Assembly (NCBI GenBank): GCA_036939975.1
Contig: JALLPB010001423.1
Location: forward strand, 1 to 16,593
Source of the DNA: Cyclostephanos tholiformis
Taxonomy: Eukaryota; Bacillariophyta; Thalassiosirophyceae; Thalassiosirales; Thalassiosiraceae
DNA length: 16,593 nucleotides
Direction: 5' to 3'
Shown: positions 15,500 to 16,593 of the stretch, piece by piece
Layout: each line of letters opens with the position of its first letter
How positions within the stretch are numbered: the stretch's first letter is position 1
Position numbers and translations under genes: made by a program
Notes under the pieces: generated by a model
Told to the model about the DNA's origin: nothing
The model's database searches: none
What the model saw: only the letters and a program-made list of their open reading frames with translations

Positions 15500-16251
15500 C
15501 CACATGATTCCACAATATGGAGCAAAGACACAATATGCAAAGAATAATGACTATGAGCCCCCCTCTCTCTATGGAAGAAACAAAATATGTCCAATCAGTT
15601 GTTTGGGCACTATTTAAGTATGCAAGAGTGGTCAACACAACCATCCTCATGGTGCTCAGCTCAATTGCAAACAAGGAGAGCCCATGCAGGAAACAAAAAG
15701 GAAAGTGATGCAACTGATAGATTACTGTACCACATGAGAAGAAGCCAAAAATACTAGCAATCTACAGCGATGCCAAGTATCAATGAGAAAAATGCATACA
15801 GCCAAGAAGGAGGACATTTTTCCCTATTGAATGATGAAAATTCCCCAAACAACAATGCCATCCTTACAAATGCAACCATTTTAAAGGTGGTAACGTCCTC
15901 AGCGGTTGAAGTGGAATTGGGTACATTATACCTCAATGCAAAAGAAGCCATTTATTTCTGGCAGATCCTCATGGAGATGGAACATCATCAACAAGAAACA
16001 CCAATTCAGACCGGCAACACGACAGTGGAGGGAGTAATAAATAACAAAATACAGCCAAATGTGACCATGGACATACACTTCCATTTGCTATGCCACCGCA
16101 AAGCACAGGGACAATTTAAAATTTATTGATGGCGGGGGGGACAAACCTTGTGGACTATTTCATGGAACACCACTTGCCCACACATCCTGTCAATGACAGT
16201 TCAGAATTTTTGACCAGAGTCAAAGATCTCTTTGAAACACCCAAAGCATGA
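15500..16251 (+). pseudogene. copia RNase H remnant and polyprotein C-terminus
   Basis: TKYVQSVVWALFKYARVVN starts the connection domain at 15577. After stops near 15708-15738, AIYSDAKYQ marks an RNase H active-site Asp. The following frame reads TSSAVEVELGTLYLNAKEAI (E-rich helix with an active-site Glu), PIQTGNTTVEGVINNKIQP (a Gly where the family has a catalytic Asp in QTDNST, inferred) and GQFKIY. A last frame gives GGTNLVDYF and RVKDLFETPKA, ending at TGA 16249-16251. Confidence 0.8.
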
Positions 16252-16306
16252 AAAAAGATGACCAAACCAAAATCTCAAGGGACAAAATTGCTGTGCTACA
16301 AGGGTA

Positions 16307-16593
16307 TGTTAGATAAGCTAGCCAATGAGAGCTAGTGCAGCAAAATTTAAGTGAAGGAGAAAATTTAATTTCTCTCCCGGAAGGTTTTTGAAGCAACAAC
16401 TATTAGCTTACACTCATAATAAAGTAATCACCTATTCATTACAGCTAGCACATTGTCATTGTTTAGCTCCCATCAGTGTGATGGCATGAGTGGTAAGTCT
16501 TTGAAATGTTACCAGCAACCACTGACATTCAATAATGTTTTTAGATCTCTGATGTCAGTCTATGATATCAGAGGTTCCACTTGGTACTGAAAA
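16307..16593 (+). repeat. Candidate 3' LTR (start at TGTTAG), end unresolved
   Basis: Fifty-five bases after the last polyprotein stop, a short purine-containing stretch (ACAAGGG) precedes TGTTAG at 16307, a plausible LTR start. No matching copy was recognised upstream of gag, so it is not confirmed as an LTR. At 16563-16574, TGATATCAGAGG differs by two bases from the classical tRNA-Met primer-binding word, so an internal region could begin again there. If so, this LTR belongs to a neighbouring copy. Confidence 0.35.

Larger units (their letters stand above)
11875..16593 (+). mobile_element. Degenerate Ty1/copia-type LTR retrotransposon
   Basis: In the plus direction, conserved pieces occur in the copia order gag, protease, integrase, reverse transcriptase, RNase H: a Gag-like helix and zinc knuckle, an SGATSNF protease motif, an integrase region, RT with IKDFYLN and GMYGLPQ, then RNase H with SDAKYQ and a chromodomain-less tail. 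Numerous in-frame stops and frame changes, an internal duplication and several deletions make it non-functional. The piece order with integrase before RT separates copia from gypsy. The plus strand is A-rich. CpG is almost absent. The start is not resolved; a weak primer-binding-like sequence is at 11875-11886, and a candidate right LTR starts at 16307. Similar copia families are abundant in diatoms (established knowledge). Confidence 0.88.

Noticed and set aside
1..16593. tRNA, rRNA, snRNA and CRISPR arrays
   Set aside because: I looked for tRNA T-loop words, snRNA signatures and regularly spaced identical repeats and found none.

Overview
The window looks like nuclear DNA of a diatom or a close photosynthetic stramenopile. 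The evidence is a light-harvesting (FCP/LHC superfamily) gene whose N-terminus is a signal peptide with an AFAP cleavage motif, a second small protein with a similar plastid presequence (ASG/F), short spliceosomal-type introns, compact and often divergent genes, and a degenerate Ty1/copia retrotransposon of the type common in diatoms. I cannot name the species.

Layout. 1-1900: sparse, CpG-poor DNA with small hairpins, a G/T-rich tract and overlapping broken reading frames (about 802-1407) that look like a decayed coding region. 1898-8973: a CpG-rich gene island. It holds a membrane-anchored J-domain co-chaperone (minus), the light-harvesting gene (plus, divergent from it), a small two-exon gene (minus), an ABM/LsrG-like monooxygenase-fold gene (plus, probably with a 5'UTR intron), an uncharacterised small ORF (plus), a METTL13/EEF1AKMT-like methyltransferase with a long acidic insert (minus), and a one-TM plastid-targeted protein (plus, divergent from it). 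8974-9930: no genes, with a 31-base G run next to an unresolved base. 9930-10390: a near-perfect 63-bp-armed hairpin element flanked by TA (MITE-like), then a second family of direct and inverted repeats. 10400-11900: C-rich, CpG-depleted, with no convincing gene. About 11900 to the right edge: remains of one copia element (gag, protease, integrase, RT, RNase H, probable LTR start), with many stops and frameshifts, a duplicated integrase block and lost catalytic residues.

The genes do not form one pathway. Two divergent promoters each drive a plastid-targeted gene, and both carry a CACGTG box 207-222 bp upstream of the plastid gene's ATG. CpG density changes sharply between the gene island and its flanks, as expected if the flanks have long been methylated transposon territory. 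The strongest unusual signals are the hairpin element, the transition-biased duplicated integrase block, the CpG landscape, and one trinucleotide repeat used as poly-Val, poly-Ser and poly-Asp in neighbouring genes.
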